64,000 bases of DNA, taken from NCBI GenBank assembly GCA_949152475.1, contig OX424566.1, forward strand, positions 34,102,423 to 34,166,422, written 5' to 3'. Each line of letters opens with the position of its first letter. The stretch's first letter is position 1. The DNA comes from Terebella lapidaria. Its lineage: Eukaryota; Annelida; Polychaeta; Terebellida; Terebellidae. This document shows, in pieces, positions 44,076 through 56,135 of this stretch. The notes beneath the pieces were generated by a model. That model worked only from the letters and a program-made list of their open reading frames with translations, was not told where the DNA came from and ran no database searches. The translations under genes were made by a program, and so were the position numbers.

Positions 44076-45560
44076 ATGGCGTCCAGTGGATCGAGTACCA
44101 AAGGCGGGTCATATTGTGTCGAATTTGGCTGCCACAATACAGCAAAGAAAGACAAACGCCCCTTATTCCAATCCTCAAAAGATAATGAGAGGTACGTCTG
44201 AAGTTACGTACGTACCTCTCATTATAATGAGAGATAATGAGAGGTACGTCTGAAGAGCAATTAAGATCAAGAACTCAGTCATAAAACATCATTTAGATTT
44301 CAGTACCAAATGCGTGTCCTCGGTGACCCTTGATAATGACCCTGATAAAAAATCTTGGGAATAGAAACCATTGGATCAGAGGCACTTTTCTCCCAGCTAC
44401 TAAATTATTTGCAATATGTGACCATTATCGTTTGATGGCACTTACTCGTACACGAAGTCAATGGGATATAGAATTATGTCAGGGGGAGAATCTACTTGAG
44501 AACATTAGAATTGGGTGAGGGGAGAGGTGAAAAAATACAGAACATGGCTGCATTATGTAATTTATCTTTTTCTCTTCCTGGTCCAGGAAATGGGTTATAA
44601 ACAGCCGTTTGGAGAAACTCCTGACGAAACCAGCTGGTTTCCTACACAGGAACTACGCCTTTGCCGTTCTCATTTTGAAGACAGTCAGTTCAAAAACCAT
44701 CATTACAACAATCTGAACCCGAATTCCATACCAACCATCTTCGATGTTTCCGATCCTCCACTGCCTGTGACACCTCATCGTACCCTTCCTACCCGGACCC
44801 CCGTGACAGCAGCCCCATTACACATTCCCCAAATTCGACATCCTGGCGCCTCAAGACACCACGACAACTTCCATCTCAGTATCAACTCCAACCAAGGTCA
44901 GCAAAGCTACAGAAATTCGACGGTTGAGAACCCAAGCATGTCGATTAAAGAAGAAAATAAAATCACAACCTCAACACAACCAAAAAGAGCCAAACTCTAC
45001 GTATTAAATTATTGTATACCAATTATCACAATATTTGCCAGTTTTATCAGATCACAGTCATTCTCCTATTATGTATCGAAAGCTGAAGGTGGAGTATGAA
45101 AGATAAAATGTTTTTATTAAGACGTATATTCCATTTATCATCAAGAAGTACCCTGTAAAGAACACTGGGCAAGACTAATTTGAATCCTGGTTTTGCCGAG
45201 TCCATTTTTATAGGTTTGAAACCCAGAGTATCTCAGTCATTCTGAAGAGGATAAACAATGTGTCTTCATTTTTGATGAAATAACACAAAGGAAATGTTTA
45301 CTTATAATGCAAAGTATGATCGAAGAAAAAAGTTGTGAACATTTCGGTATGTCTGGTAGGAGTATATTTATTCCAAATAGTGCAACTGTATTTATGTTAG
45401 AGGCCTAGCTTCAAAATGGAAACAACCCTTATCACATTTTCTGTGGTTAGATCCCATTTCAGCGAGTATGTTGAAAACTCTAGTCAGAACATGTATCAGA
45501 AATGACTCGTTAAATCTGGCAGTACAGGTTTTACCCAATGATGCTACTGCAAACTGATAG
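44076..45560 (+). pseudogene. P-element (THAP domain transposase) relic, copy 2
   Basis: Exon 44076-44191 encodes a THAP start (SYCVEFGCHNTAKKDKRPLF) and ends at GTACGT; the next exon begins after CCAG at 44587 with KWVINSRLEKLLTKPAGFLHRNY, and a frameshift near 44655 leads to LCRSHFEDSQF...LNPNSIPTIF, the C-terminal THAP motif. A Pro/Thr-rich linker follows (to 45000). Transposase pieces appear later: CVFIFDEITQRK (about 45260), then SKWKQPL...KTLVRTCI (about 45415-45505) and then a stop. The catalytic C-terminal half is absent. Broken. Confidence 0.75.
44180..44262. repeat. Small palindromic insertion at the THAP donor
   Basis: GAGAGGTACGTCTGAAG occurs twice in direct orientation (44188 and 44239), and ACGTACCTCTCATT between them is its complement, forming a hairpin that includes the splice donor. 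Confidence 0.7.
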
Positions 45561-46989
45561 AATGTTTAATTGTTTTAGCGTTATATCTCTTGAAAGTTTT
45601 CAAAGTGGGTTCGATGTCTGGATCATAATCAAATCAACAAATAGTCGTGAAAATGTGAGATAGCAAATTTATTTCCACTATAGTTCATTACAGTGTCTGA
45701 TATCTGTAGATCTTCCAAAGAGTCGCCCCATTCGAGAAAAAATAAGAGTTCAGCGTAAAATCAGCGTAGATTTAGCATAGATGTCAAAAGTACCCGCACA
45801 TGTTTCGGTGTTCTATGGAAATTGTACATAATGCATTTAGCCCAGTATATAGTTTAGTTCCACAGAGTGTGATGTGGCCTCACACAAAATCGGAGATTGC
45901 TATCAAAGTTAGGATCATAGAGAAAGTCATTAATTTGTGCATGTGAAATTTCAAGAATTACAAACACGCTACTTACTTGCTGGATCAAGCATTGTGTGTT
46001 GGAAATTTCTAGGATAAAATCTGACATCGCTCAAGAAAAGGGGGGTGGGGGTCATTACTTATTACTTACTAAATATTTACATTTCGTGGGAATTGTGCTT
46101 CCATCACGTGCAAGTTTTAATAAACCAATTTATTGTTTGGCGGCGTTTAATGGAAACTGACTCTTGAAACAGATCGCGAGTGTTCTGGCCACAGGACACC
46201 CGCGCCTGATGTCTTCAGTTATCCTGACAATTACATTGGGGTCGGGAGGTGGGGGTTACCTCACATTCCTATTATTTCTTTGTTATTTTCATTTGACCAA
46301 TATCATATTAATTGATTTATAGACTATTGTTTCTCGGTGTATGGAACCGAGCCGGGTTGTACCTGAGCTTGCGGGTGTCTTACGGCATCACCGATCCCCC
46401 AGTGCGCAATTTGCTGCTTCGCTCGCTGGCATAACCCTCCTCTTTTCTAGATTTACCTCGATCCTTGGTACAACAAATCCCCCCACACCCCATCTAATCC
46501 TGTGTGATATGGATAATGAGCAGAATGAAATTGCAGACTTTCTATGAAATGTGTCACAGGAGAAAATAAACGGTGTGTAATAGACACAATAAAGCAAGAG
46601 GCTGGACAAGACACCACTGATACTATCAAGGAGACATTTGAAAAGTAAATGATATGTTGCAAACAATAGATACCATTTGATTGAATAATCGTAAACTATT
46701 ATTACAAATTGAAATATCCAGTCACAAACGACCCATCTTAGGGTTTTTGATTGAATATAAATATCCAGTCACAATCTAATGTGTAGGTACAGAATAATTC
46801 CCTTCCAAGACCACCGTGTACTGTAAAAAGTCTTGAGAGATGACTGATTTCGTGAATTGGGTTTGATATTTGGCATGCGAGTGCCAATTAGACAATTCCG
46901 TGCCTGGAGCAGCTGGCCCGAACACGAACATGGGGCTTACTTGGTTTAAAATATGTACCTGGTGAAGCTGTTTCATGTATATATTAACA
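45561..46989. other. AT-rich stretch with weak open frames
   Basis: A frame at 46341-46547 starts in a GC-richer patch, and an ATGGATAATGAGCAG start lies at 46508 on the plus strand; they may be first exons of the short-exon relative at 47 kb, but no joined frame is supported. Confidence 0.35.
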
Positions 46990-47252
46990 TTTTACTGTAC
47001 ACCACAAAATTAAATGACACAACTATTGAATGGGCACCAAAAAATATGGAAAATCCGATAGTGCAAGTTTATGTTGAATAGATATTTAGGTATAACTGGA
47101 GTATGAAGTATTTTTAAAAAGTGCATTATATTCATGAAATTCTTTCTGCTCATTCACAGTATTTGCTCTCATTGCTTATTTTTACCGAGTTAAGAAAGAC
47201 AGTGGAACGTTAGATGATCCATCGGAAATGGCCTACCAGTAAAACCAAGATC
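46990..47252 (+). pseudogene. Short-exon gene copy 5 (diverged, partial)
   Basis: NDTTIEWAPKNMENPI (about 47014-47061) matches the TIEW exon. The following intron resembles that of copy 4 over about 100 bases (AAGTATTTTTAAAAAGTGC, TCATTCACAG). The next exon (47160-47242) encodes FALIAYFYRVKKDSGTLDDPSEMAYQ and a stop, with a short hydrophobic start. The TIEW exon has no clear acceptor here, so this is probably a decayed copy. Confidence 0.45.
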
Positions 47253-47280
47253 GCAAGATGGTAGCAACAGAAGAAATTGA

Positions 47281-48361
47281 AAAATTAGCCCAAGGGCTAA
47301 GAAAGGTTACCGGACAATATATATTTTAGATATTAGTATTTTGTCCCGTGACCTTGAAAATAAGGTCATTGGTCAATTCGAGGACACGAATAATATTTGG
47401 CATAAGTCATTTCTAGTATGTCCACAATTGATTCCTAAGCTGTAAAGTCAATAATAAGCGAGATATTAGCCATTATGTCCTGTGACCTTGAAAATGAGGT
47501 CAAAGGTCAAATTCAAGGTCATCAGAATATTCGGCATTTATCATTTCCTATATGTCCACAATTGATTCCTAAGCTGTAAAGTCGATAATAAGCAAGATAT
47601 TAGACATTTTGTGCTCTGACCTTGAAATCGAGGTCAGAGGTCAAATTCAAGGTCACGAGAATATTCAGCATATATCATTTCCTATATGTCCACAATTGAT
47701 CCCTAAGCTGTAAAATCGATAATAAATGAGATATTAGCCATTTTGCCCTGTGACCTTGAAAATGAGGTCAAAGGTCAACTTCAAGGTCATCAGAATAACC
47801 GGCATTTATCATTTCCTATATGTCCACAATTGATTCCTAAGCTGTAAAGTCGATAATAAGCAAAATATTAGACATTTTGTGCTCTGACCTTGAAACCGAG
47901 GTCAGAGGTCAAATTCAAGGTCACGAGAATATTCAGCATATATCATTTCCTATATGTCCACAATTGATTCCCAGTCTCTAATCTCAATATCAAGTGAGAT
48001 ATTAGGCATAATGTGTCCCATTATAAAGCATAGGAGAATTTAACATGGGAAAGTCCCATTTGGGCCGAGTTTGGGCCAAAATGGCCCACTTCGAGCGATT
48101 CAAGCGCAACGAAATTTATAGACATCATAGGAGTACATATGAGGAGTGTTATGTATCAAAAAGAAAAAAAGTTACTGAACAGATTTTGAGAAAATGCCCA
48201 CCAAAGTCCAAAATCAGGCATTTTTCGTCGAAAACGGCCGCCATTTAGAAAAAAATGCGAAAATCAAAAAACTAAAAAATACCTCCTTCTTGAATTATTT
48301 TTAAGTATTTTTTGCAAAATTTCAGAAGAATTCGCCCGTAAACAAAAAAGATAAAAATGTG

Positions 48362-48396
<35 letters not shown>

Positions 48397-48473
48397 ACGA
48401 CGACGGACGACAGACGACGGACGCAACGCCATGCCAATAGGTTATCGGACCATGGGTCCGGTAACCTAAAAAT
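47281..48473. mobile_element. Non-autonomous element with GGTTACCGGAC ends, copy A
   Basis: Begins TTAGCCCAAGGGCTAA (a small hairpin) and GGTTACCGGACAA; ends GGTCCGGTAACCTAAAAAT, preceded by its near-complement GGTTATCGGACC. Inside are about five units of 130-145 bases with TGACCTTGAAAATGAGGTCA and similar, then a CAAAATGGCC-rich segment and a (GAC)n run. No protein is coded. Ends, hairpins, internal tandem units and microsatellite resemble Helentron-derived non-autonomous elements; this class is inference. Confidence 0.7.
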
Positions 48474-48575
48474 GTGAACGGACGGACGGACGACGGACGG
48501 ACGACGGACACCGGACGACGGACGCAACGCCATGCCAATAGGTTATCGGACCATAGGTCCGGTAACCTAAAAATG
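48474..48575. repeat. Duplicated 3' end of the same element
   Basis: A second (GGAC)n run plus GGTTATCGGACC...GGTCCGGTAACC directly follows copy A. Tandem 3' ends are common in Helitron-like families. Confidence 0.7.
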
Positions 48576-48609
48576 TGGACGGACGGCTAGACGGCTATAC
48601 TAACGAGAG

Positions 48610-51600
48610 GGTACTTGTGTGACTATTGGCTTGTGTGCCTTTTTTTTTTTTTTACTTACCACAAGGTCATTTGTGCCTAGTCACACAGGAAGTACTTGTG
48701 TGCCCAGTGTCCAAACTCTGGCTAGGACTTGTGTGCCTATCAACTTGTGTGCCCAGTGTCCAAACTCTGCCTATGACTTGTGTGCCTATCAACTTGTGTG
48801 TCTAGTGTCCAAACCTTGGCTATGATTTGTGTGCCTATCAACTTGTGTGCCTAGTGTCCAAACCCTGGCTATGACTTGTGTGCCCATCAACTTGTGTGCC
48901 TAGTGTCCAAACCTTGGTTATGACTTGTGTGTCTATCAACTTGTGTGCCTAGTGTCCAAACCCTGTCCATAGCTTGTGTGCCCATCAACTTGTGTGCCTA
49001 GTGTCCAAACCCTGTCCATAGCTTGTGTGCCCATCAACTTGTGTGCCTAGTGTTCAAACCCTGGCTATGACTTGTGTGCCTAGTGTTCAAACCCTGGCTA
49101 TGACTTGTGTGCCTATCAACTTGTGTGCCTAGTGTCCAAACCCTGTCCATAGCTTGTGTGCCCATCAACTTGTGTGCCTAGTGTTCAAACCCTGGCTATG
49201 ACTTGTGTGCCTATCAACTTGTGTGCCTAGTGTCCAAACCCTGTCCATAGCTTGTGTGCCCATCAACTTGTGTGCCTAGTGTCCAAACCCTGTCCATAGC
49301 ATGTGTGCCTATCAACTTGTGTGTCTAGTGTCCAAACCCTGGCTATGATTTGTGTACCCATCAACTTGTGTGCCTAGTGTCCAAACCCTGTCCATAGCAT
49401 GTGTGCATATCAACTTGTGTGCCTAGTGTTCAAACCCTGTAAATAGCTTGTGTGCCTATCAACTTGTGTGCCTAGTGTCCAAACCCTGTCCATAGCTTGT
49501 GTGCCTATCAACTTGTGTGCCTAGTGTTCAAACCCTGTCCATAGCTTGTGTGCCCATCAACTTGTGTGCCTAGTGTCCAAACCCTGGCTATGACTTGTGT
49601 GCCCATCAACTTGTGTGCCTAGTGTTCAAACCTTGTCTATGGCTTGTGTGCCCATCAACTTGTGTGGCTAGTGTCCAAACCCAGGTTATGACTTGTGTGC
49701 CTATCAACTTGTGTGCCTAGTGTCCAAACCCTGTCCATAGCTTGTGTGCCCATCAACTTGTGTGCCTAGTGTCTAAACCATGCCATGGCTATGACTTGTG
49801 TGCCTATCAACTTGTGTGCCTAGTGTCCAAACCCTGTCCATAGCTTGTGTGCCCATCAACTTGTGTGCCTAGTGTCTAAAACCCTGGTCATGACTTGTGT
49901 GCCTATCAATTTGTGTGCCTAGTGTCCAAACCCTGTCCATAGCTTGTGTGCCTATCAACTTGTGTGTCTAGTATCCAAACCCTGGCTATGACTTGTGTGT
50001 CTATCAACTTGTGTGTCTAGTATCCAAACCCTGGCTATGACTTCTGTGCCTATCAACTTGTGTGCCTAGCATCCCAACCCTGGCTATAACTTGTGTGCCC
50101 AGCAAACCTTGGCTATGACTTTTGTGCCTATCAACTTGTGTGTCTAGTATCCAAACCCTGGCTATGACCTGTGTGTCTATCAACTTGTGTGCCCAGTGTC
50201 CAAACCTTGGCTATGACTTCTGTGCCTATCAACTTGTGTCCAGCAGCCCAACCCTGGCTATAACTTGTGTGCCCAGTGTCCAAACCTTGGCTATGACTTG
50301 TGTGCCTATCAACTTGTGTCCAGCAGCCCAACCCTGGCTATAACTTGTGTGCCTAGTGTCCAAACCCTGGCTATGACTCGTGTGCATATCAACTTGTGTG
50401 CCCAGTGTCCAAACTCTTGACTATGGCTTATGTGCCTATCAACTTGTGTGCCTAGTTTCCAAACCCTGGCTATGACTTCTGTGCCTAGTGCCCAAAACCT
50501 GGCTATAACTTGTGTGCCCAGTGCCCAAACCTTGGCTATGACTTGTGTGCCTATCAACTTGTGTCCAGCAGCCCAACCCTGGCTATAACTCTGTGCCTAG
50601 TGTCCAAAACTTGGCTATGAATTGTGTGCCTAGTGTCCAAACCCTGGCTATGACTCATGTGCCTATCAACTTGTGTGCCTAGTGTTCAAACTTTGTCTAT
50701 GGCTTGTGTGCCTATCAACTTGTGTGTGAAGTGTCCAAACCTTGTCTATGGCCTGTGTGCCTATCAACTTGTGTGCCCATCAAACCCTGGATATGACTTG
50801 TGTGCCTATCAACTTGTGTGTCTAGTGTCCAAACCTTGGCTATGACTTGTGTGCCTATCAATTGGGTGCCCAGTGTCCAAGCCTTGTCTATGGCTTGTGT
50901 GCCTATCAACTTGTGTGTCTAATGTCCAAACCCTGGCTATGACTTGTGTGCCTATCAACTTGTGTCTAATGTCCAAACCCTGGCTATGACTTGTGTGCCT
51001 ATCATTTTGTGTGCTCAGTGTCCAAACCCTGGCTATGATTTGTGTGCCTATTAACTTGGGTGCCCAGTGTCCAAACCTTGTCTAGGAATTGTGTGCCTAT
51101 TTACTTGTGTGCCCAGTGTCCCAACCCTGGCTATGACTTGTGTGCCCAGTGTCCAAACCCTGGTTATTACTTGTGTGGCTATCAACGTGTATGCCTAGTG
51201 TCCAAACCTTGTCGATGGCTTATGTGCCCATCAACTGGTGTGGCTAGTGTCCAAACCTTGTGTGCATATAATATATCAATATACATTGTGTGCCTATCAA
51301 CTTGTGTGTCTTTTTTCCAAACCCTGACGATGGCTTATGTGCCTTTCAACTTGTGTGCCTTGTGTCCAAACCTTGGCTATGACTTGTGTGCCTATCAACT
51401 TGTGTGCCTTGTGTCCAAACCCTCGCTGACTTGTGTGTCAATCGAATTGTTTGCCTATTGTCCAAGCCCTGACTGTGACTTGTGTGCCTATCATCTTGCG
51501 TGTCCAGTGTCCAAACCTTGGCCATGGCTTGTGTGCCTATCAAATATTGTATGCCCAATGCAAAACCTTGTCCATCACTTCTGTGTTTATCAAATTGTGT

Positions 51601-51640
51601 GCCCAGTGTCCAAACCTTGCCTATAGCAATGTGCAATTAT
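48610..51640. repeat. 3-kb minisatellite of 49-bp units
   Basis: The unit CTTGTGTGCCTATCAACTTG followed by TGTGCCTAGTGTCCAAACCC and TGGCTATGA repeats about 60 times with point changes and some half units. 49 is not a multiple of 3, so the open frames on both strands (for example 51042-51626) are artefacts. Related ACTTGTGTGACT phrases occur at 10690 and, inverted, at 57240-57390. Confidence 0.95.
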
Positions 51641-52200
51641 TTTCTCACTTCTATATCAATGTTCAAAACTTGTCAGCAAATTTTGAGATTAATTTCGGCT
51701 TGTAGCTATCTATGGCAGATTTTTCAATGGCCACACAGACACTCGAGACAGAAAAGCATGTAATAGCATTTCTGGTGCTAAGTACTGGCAAGGTAACAAT
51801 GAAAGACAAGTGAAGTTAAACCAATTTTATTCAAAACATACCGTAGTTGTATCCTTCGATCAGCCACAAAATAAACTAACAGACCATTCTAGGCTCAATC
51901 AGTATCCATGAACACCAAATATCAGTTCAATAAAGGACAACCTGGTCACACAAAACTGAACTGAAACAGAGCATATAAAGCTTAACATGACTGTGTCAAC
52001 CTGGTCACACAAAACTGAACTGAAACAGAATATATAAAGCTTAACATGACTGTGTCTTCGATCATATTCAACCAATTTTATTCAAAACATTCCGTAAATG
52101 TATCCTTTGATCAGCCACAAAATAAACTAACAGACCATGCTAGGCTCAGTCAGCATCATGAAGTGAATACAAATATCAGTTCAATATAGGACAACCTGGT
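51641..52200. repeat. Direct duplication of about 240 bp
   Basis: AACCAATTTTATTCAAAACAT starts at about 51818 and again at 52069. A 59-bp sub-unit (CCTGGTCACACAAAACTGAAC...) is repeated in tandem at 51939 and 51998. No gene. Confidence 0.75.
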
Positions 52201-52204
52201 CACA

Positions 52205-52400
52205 AAAGAACATTGAGACAGGCTTCAGGCCCCATTTGTAGAGGGCTGGCTTCAAGCTCCACGTGTTGTGGGGCTGGCTTCACACTCCAGGTGTTCAAGG
52301 CTGGCTTCAGGCTCCAGGTGTCGAGGGCTGGCTTTAGGTTCCAAGTGCTGTGGGCTGGCTTCAGGCTGCTGGCACTGCGAACTGGCTTGTATTTCATCTG
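52205..52400 (-). repeat. 33-bp minisatellite (11-residue repeat)
   Basis: GGGCTGGCTTCAGGCTCCA-type units recur about every 33 bases for five to six units. On the minus strand this gives HLEPKASPR-like repeats. It follows the exon candidates to its right, but the phase does not match a direct join. Confidence 0.75.
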
Positions 52401-52686
52401 TTCCCCCCCCCAAAAAAAGATCATAATGGTATACTAGCAATAGGACTATCTGATACACCCCAGCTCAACTTATTTTACACAAGTCACACCGATCAGTTTT
52501 AAAATTTGTTATATATTCTATATTCATTGGGCCTCTATGCATATATAGTAGGGTTTGAAGGATGAGTAAATTATGCAATCACTGTTTAATCGAAGATTAA
52601 TGTTAGGAATGGGTATAACAACTTAATCATGTGTATTGTCCTACAAACAAGGAGATGACTGCATATTAAATTAATAAACCAATTAC

Positions 52687-53396
52687 CTTGTGCCCACTTG
52701 AAATCTCCAAGAAAACATTTCAATGTGTTTGGTCGACTTTTTCGGTTCAAAGTTTCTGAAATACACGTAGAACAACAATATTAAATGAAAGTTATATCCA
52801 CTTGAACATCATATTACTTATGAGATTTTCTTTCACATTCTCCATGTTGTTTTCTCCAGTCTTAGATACAGTTACATACATACAAACTTACAAGCCTGAA
52901 TCCTAACCATGCCTATTTAAGTGCAAAATTTTATTGTTATTACTCACCTCTGAATAATAGAACATAACAATAGTATAGTGGCACATATGATATGCCAACA
53001 TTTACTAATTAACATTTTTAACCCCAACAGCAGGAACTTATCCAAAACTTGTCCTCTCTGTACACGTAATTATGTTTACATACTAACAACAGAATCTCTC
53101 ATCACATAGTCATTTGCAATTGAAGTCTTGATATCATTGATGTCGTTAAGGATATCACCTATCCTATTGACACGAATCCTTTAGTAATGAGTCATAGATA
53201 CAACTCTGATCACATTTAGTGCAAAATTGCAGACATGGAGGATTATCAATACCGGTAACCGCTATGACTGAATACTTACTCGGCATTGTCAGAATTACAG
53301 AAGCCTATGGCATATAAATCATCTGGATCTTCGTAAATTACTTCCACTGGCCAGGGCCATCTGGATAGTTTGGCCCACACAAATTTTCTTTCCATT
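52687..53396 (-). CDS. Candidate host gene exons, PWWP-like
   Basis: Exon 53280-53396 lies between a TTGCATTTTCAG acceptor and a GTAAGT donor and encodes ERKFVWAKLSRWPWPVEVIY, then EDPDDLYAIGFCNSDNAE. Exon 52687-52755 follows a TGTATTTCAG acceptor, ends at GTAATT, and continues in frame with NFEPKKSTKHIEMFSWRFQ. The VWAKxxxxPWPVEV core resembles PWWP domains, which bind methylated histone tails and DNA. No further exon downstream fits the phase, and the start is uncertain (an in-frame ATG begins the first exon). A host gene is likely; the family call is moderate. Confidence 0.45.
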
Positions 53397-54027
53397 CTGA
53401 AAATGCAAGATACAGAAACTGTATGAGCTATCATACACATAGTCATACAGGTAGGACCTACTTATCAGGTACTCATCAGTCTCTGGGAAATGTCTGAGTG
53501 CTAATTGGTCTCATTTAATAATCATAACAATCATAACTTGCTATCTGTCATCTAGGAACTGTTGTCTATCATGTGTCTTCTTTTCGATGCACATCCTACT
53601 CAAACCATTGCCAAAATTGGTCATAGAAAATGCCAAATGACGACTTTTGAGACAAGCCACAAGGGTCGAACTTGCAGCGACCCCTGTTGTTATCTTCGAC
53701 CCCACCCTCTCAATTTCGATGCCAGTTGAAGGCTTGACCAACTGGACAATTCGGTCACCTACGACTGCTTGGATGTATCCCCCGGGGCCCTTTCATCCCT
53801 CATGCCCAAAATATGTTAATTCAGACAAATATGATCACTGCCTGACCAGTGTGTTTCATCGATATCAGTTTTGGATGAAAGTTTTGGACCTTAACTATGT
53901 TTATTGCATGCAGTAACACTCATAACAATTATTGAGTAACTTATTATTTCTTACCTAATGCTTTCCAGAGATGCTTGTCACGGGAGTGGATTATGAAAAC
54001 TTGCTCAATCCCCCAACATTACAAGTG
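53397..54027. other. Probable intron, no gene seen
   Basis: Short frames at 53541-53916 have no motif. It would be intronic for the minus-strand gene. Confidence 0.35.
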
Positions 54028-54590
54028 TAGCCATGAAATCTCTACTAGGCAGAACTTTCACCTTTATGAGCCCAATAATAAATGTTTCTTGTTTCAACTA
54101 TTTTTAATGTGGTCAATAATAATCTTAACTAGTAAAAACAATGTTAACTCATTCGATCACAGCCATGAAATATCTACTTTGCAGAAATTTATCCTTGTTG
54201 AGCACAATAATAAATGTTCCTTGTCTTAACTTCTTTTTATTGTGGTCAATAATAGACTTAACAAGTGAAAATAATGTTAACTTATTCGGTTACACCCATG
54301 AAATCTGTACTGGACAAAACCTTGACCTTGTTGAACTTAATAATAAATATTTCTCAATTTAACTACTTTTATTGTGGTCAATGATAGACTTAGCTATTTT
54401 TATTATGGTCAATAATAGACTTGTCTAGTAAAACTAATGTTAACTTATGCGGTTGCAGCCATAAAATCTCTACTGAACAAAACTGTTACCTGGTTGAGCC
54501 CAAAAATAAATGTTTCTTGTCTTAACTATTTTTTATTGTTGCCAATAATAGACTTAACTTGTAAAACTAATGTTAACTTATTTGGTCATA
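54028..54590. repeat. Degenerate tandem repeat of about 130 bp
   Basis: GCCATGAAATCTCTACT-like starts recur at about 54031, 54162, 54294 and 54461, each unit holding AATAATAAATGTT and TTTATTGTGGTCAATAATAG. About four and a half units. Confidence 0.8.
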
Positions 54591-55122
54591 TTGTTCTGTT
54601 TTCACCAAAAACATCACTGTTCTCCATTCTGAACGAGAATCCAGTGCCATTTGCTTTCATAGCACAAGTTATTGCAGTGATCACATATGTCATAGTGGGC
54701 AACTTAATGGTCGTAATAAGATAGTCTGCTAACTACTCAATATTTATTCGATCTTTCTGGAAAACAATAAATTTCATGTTACTGTCGTTTTCATCGAGCT
54801 GCATGATTTCGTCATCATTCAGCGAAAACTCCCATCTGTAGAGCGTTCACAAACTATGTGTGCTAAACAGGCTAATTTGAGTACAAAATGTGTTGCCAAT
54901 CAGCCACATTGGTTGCTATGGCAACCAAAATTGATTGGTGTCATGATCTTACCATAAGACATGTCCCTCTAAAAAAGTATTGTAATCTGTTCAGATTCGG
55001 AGCCAATAGAGAGTTCACAAGAAAGTGCCTGTGGCGGCGGCGGAGGACGAGGCGCGACGATAACAAATCCATAGTATCCGCGACCTTCATTCGAGAGATA
55101 CAATTAGATTACAACACTCGCT
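54591..55122. other. No gene supported
   Basis: GC-richer near 55030-55080 (GGCGGCGGCGGAGGACGAGG). An open frame at 54888-55124 has no recognised motif. Confidence 0.3.
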
Positions 55123-56135
55123 AGGTGTGGTCTCACCGGAAATCAGCCACCACCAGCAATCGACCGCCAGTATCGTAACACGCACGCGTGGATCAGTAAA
55201 CACGCGCACATACATGAGCGCGTGGATGTGCATCAATGCGCACCTGCGAGTGTATGTGTAATCACATAAATTATCATTCATGTCATTGCTTACCTCCATC
55301 CTTTCATGTGCTGTAAACATGTGTCAAGATTTAGTTTTAATGTCTTTCCTATTCTTTCTTATTACATTTTGATAATTACTTAATGAATTTTGAATATCGT
55401 TTGACCTGTCCGTATTCAAAGTTTCACAAATCAATTGATGAACATGTTTGATTAGAGCTGCAGACAACCCGGCATCACCTGCCAAGAGCGAAAAAAAAAC
55501 CCAGCAAAAAACACAAAGAAAGCTCGAGCAGATTTAGTGTCCTTGGTCAATTGCTTGTAGATGCATTGGCGCATTGAGAACGCGGCTTATACGAGCTCCC
55601 GACCTCTACATAATTTTTTCTATTTTATTCCAGACAATTCCAAGTCTGAGAAACTGGAAGCTATGTTTGACTTTAGAGCTCCTTTGTATTGTTCTCTGTA
55701 TATGTGTTTTTACGTCAATGTTTATGAGATTCAAAACATTTGTATTCATAAATGTGAATACCTATGATAAAATAAATGTGAAGATCTATGGATTCAACCA
55801 ATCTTTTCAATGATTTGTCTACATGTACATATCTATGAAAGTTAAAATATTTGTAATGATAAATGTGAAGTGTAAACTGTTTAATAGCTCTGAAGATCCA
55901 TTGACGTTCGTCTACAAATTCTGTATTGAATCAATAACATCGAGCCGGCGCGTCAAAAAGTTCACGCCTGAGCGTTTTCCTATACACACGAGCCGCATAT
56001 GTGTCTAATCGTGCATGTAGACACGCTGCATGACTGCCGTTCACGCTCAGTCGTTTCGCACATACACGAGTCGTATACGTGCTCGATCAACCATAGCGGC
56101 CGATTGCTGGTGGCTACCGATTTTCGGCTACACCT
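55123..56135. mobile_element. 1-kb MITE-like element with about 40-bp inverted ends
   Basis: The left end AGGTGTGGTCTCACCGGAAA and CCACCAGCAATCGACCGCC pair with the right end GGCCGATTGCTGGTGG and CGATTTTCGGCTACACCT. CTAG occurs at both borders and may be part of a target duplication. The inside has ACACGAG/GCGCACA words and an AT-rich core without a transposase. Confidence 0.65.

Noticed and set aside
48264-48538. Minus-strand frames rich in Arg and Val
   Set aside because: Translation of the (GAC)n and (GGAC)n runs at the element's 3' end.
48619-51705. Long open frames on both strands (up to 194 codons) rich in Cys, Val and Pro
   Set aside because: They are read-through of a 49-bp minisatellite whose period is not a multiple of three; the product changes frame with each unit.
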